Shown: piece after piece, positions 63,301-64,000 of the stretch
Position numbering within the stretch: the first letter of the stretch is position 1
Layout: every line of letters starts with the position of its first letter
DNA from: Pteria penguin
Taxonomy: Eukaryota > Mollusca > Bivalvia > Pterioida > Pteriidae
NCBI GenBank assembly: GCA_035048485.1
Contig: CM068587.1
Location: 54,477,001 to 54,541,000 of the forward strand
DNA length: 64,000 bases
Reading direction: 5' to 3'
Position numbers and translations under genes: made by a program
Notes under the pieces: model-generated
What the model was told of the DNA's origin: nothing
What the model saw: the letters and a program-made list of their open reading frames with translations, nothing else
Database searches by the model: none

Positions 63301-63854
63301 GTGTGTGTCATACAAAGATTTTAGTCTCAAGTACAACAAGAACACATTGTCCTATCTTTTTCTATATCAGCTTGGTAAAGGTATCATTACATGTATTTCC
63401 AGGTTATTTTTACGATCTCTCATTGGTAAAGGTATCATTATATATAACAAAAGATACACTCAATACCAAGCTATTTTTAGTCATTTGCCCCTCCCCCCTC
63501 CTCTCGAAATAAAATCTATTGTTCACAACCCTCTACAAACATTTATATTATAACCGTATTTAATAAGAAGCACCTTTGAATGAAATCACTTTTTATATTA
63601 GTCACTTAGACCTTGGGTCAAAGTAATATCTATTTTGTTATAGGAAAATGAAACAAAAATAAATACACATACCAAGTGTCAGGAATTTAATGAGAAATAA
63701 GATGAAAAGTGAGGTAGTGGTATGCGAATAAAATCAGAGGGACAGAGTTTCTGACTTTATATATCAACAATTGTCACAATGACACAACGAAAATAACTCA
63801 CAACACAACATAACAACTTGTGTGTATTGTTGATAATCATATCACTAATCGCTA

Positions 63855-64000
63855 GTATAAGTCTGATCACCCTGGCACTTCCATGATACTATCACACTGA
63901 TCACCCTGGCACTTCCATGACACTATCACACTGATCACCCTGGCACTTCCATGATAATATCATACTGATCACCCTAGCACTTGCATAATACTGTTAATCT
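63855..64000. repeat. 34-bp tandem repeat at the right edge
   Basis: Four units of tgatcaccctggcacttcca followed by tgatactatcacac, continuing past the window. From 63301 to 63854 I see no gene. Confidence 0.9.

Overview
This is animal nuclear DNA. It is AT-rich, its genes have many short exons with GT-AG introns, and it is dense in tRNA-derived SINEs, short inverted-repeat transposons and minisatellites. The repeat style and the protein relationships suggest a lophotrochozoan, most likely a bivalve mollusc. That placement is inference.

Most long open frames in the window are not genes; they are minisatellites that happen to stay open. The real genes had to be assembled from short exons, and six complete coding sequences can be built with every splice phase agreeing: (1) a 98-residue, two-helix membrane protein of unknown family (minus, 3712-4853); (2) and (3) two tandem calmodulin-like genes, B (minus, 7463-12475, 149 aa) and A (minus, 16151-25775, 147 aa); (4) a sulfiredoxin with an unusual hydrophobic leader (minus, 28081-32097, 169 aa); (5) the endoplasmic reticulum lectin ERLEC1 (XTP3-B), 14 coding exons (plus, 32566-47292, 480 aa); (6) prostaglandin reductase 2 (PTGR2), 8 coding exons (minus, 51075-60690, 353 aa).

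Layout: 1-2100 is degenerate minisatellite. 2.7-5 kb holds a Harbinger-like element and the small membrane-protein gene. 7.4-25.8 kb holds the calmodulin-like pair, whose introns and spacer carry 41-, 45- and 32-bp minisatellites, SINEs and MITEs. 28-47.3 kb holds sulfiredoxin and ERLEC1 head to head, with 468 bp between their start codons. ERLEC1 intron 11 contains a 3.7-kb, 62-bp minisatellite. 51-60.7 kb holds PTGR2, convergent with ERLEC1, with a 54-bp glycine/tyrosine-coding-like array just past its 3' end. 61.9-63.3 kb is a 51-bp minisatellite that is open in two plus frames.

Functionally the genes are a chance neighbourhood rather than an operon. Two are Ca2+ sensors, one repairs over-oxidised peroxiredoxin, one is an ER quality-control lectin and one is an NADPH-dependent eicosanoid reductase. 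The shared upstream region of sulfiredoxin and ERLEC1 is the one place where co-regulation is plausible. I saw no prokaryotic, viral or CRISPR features.
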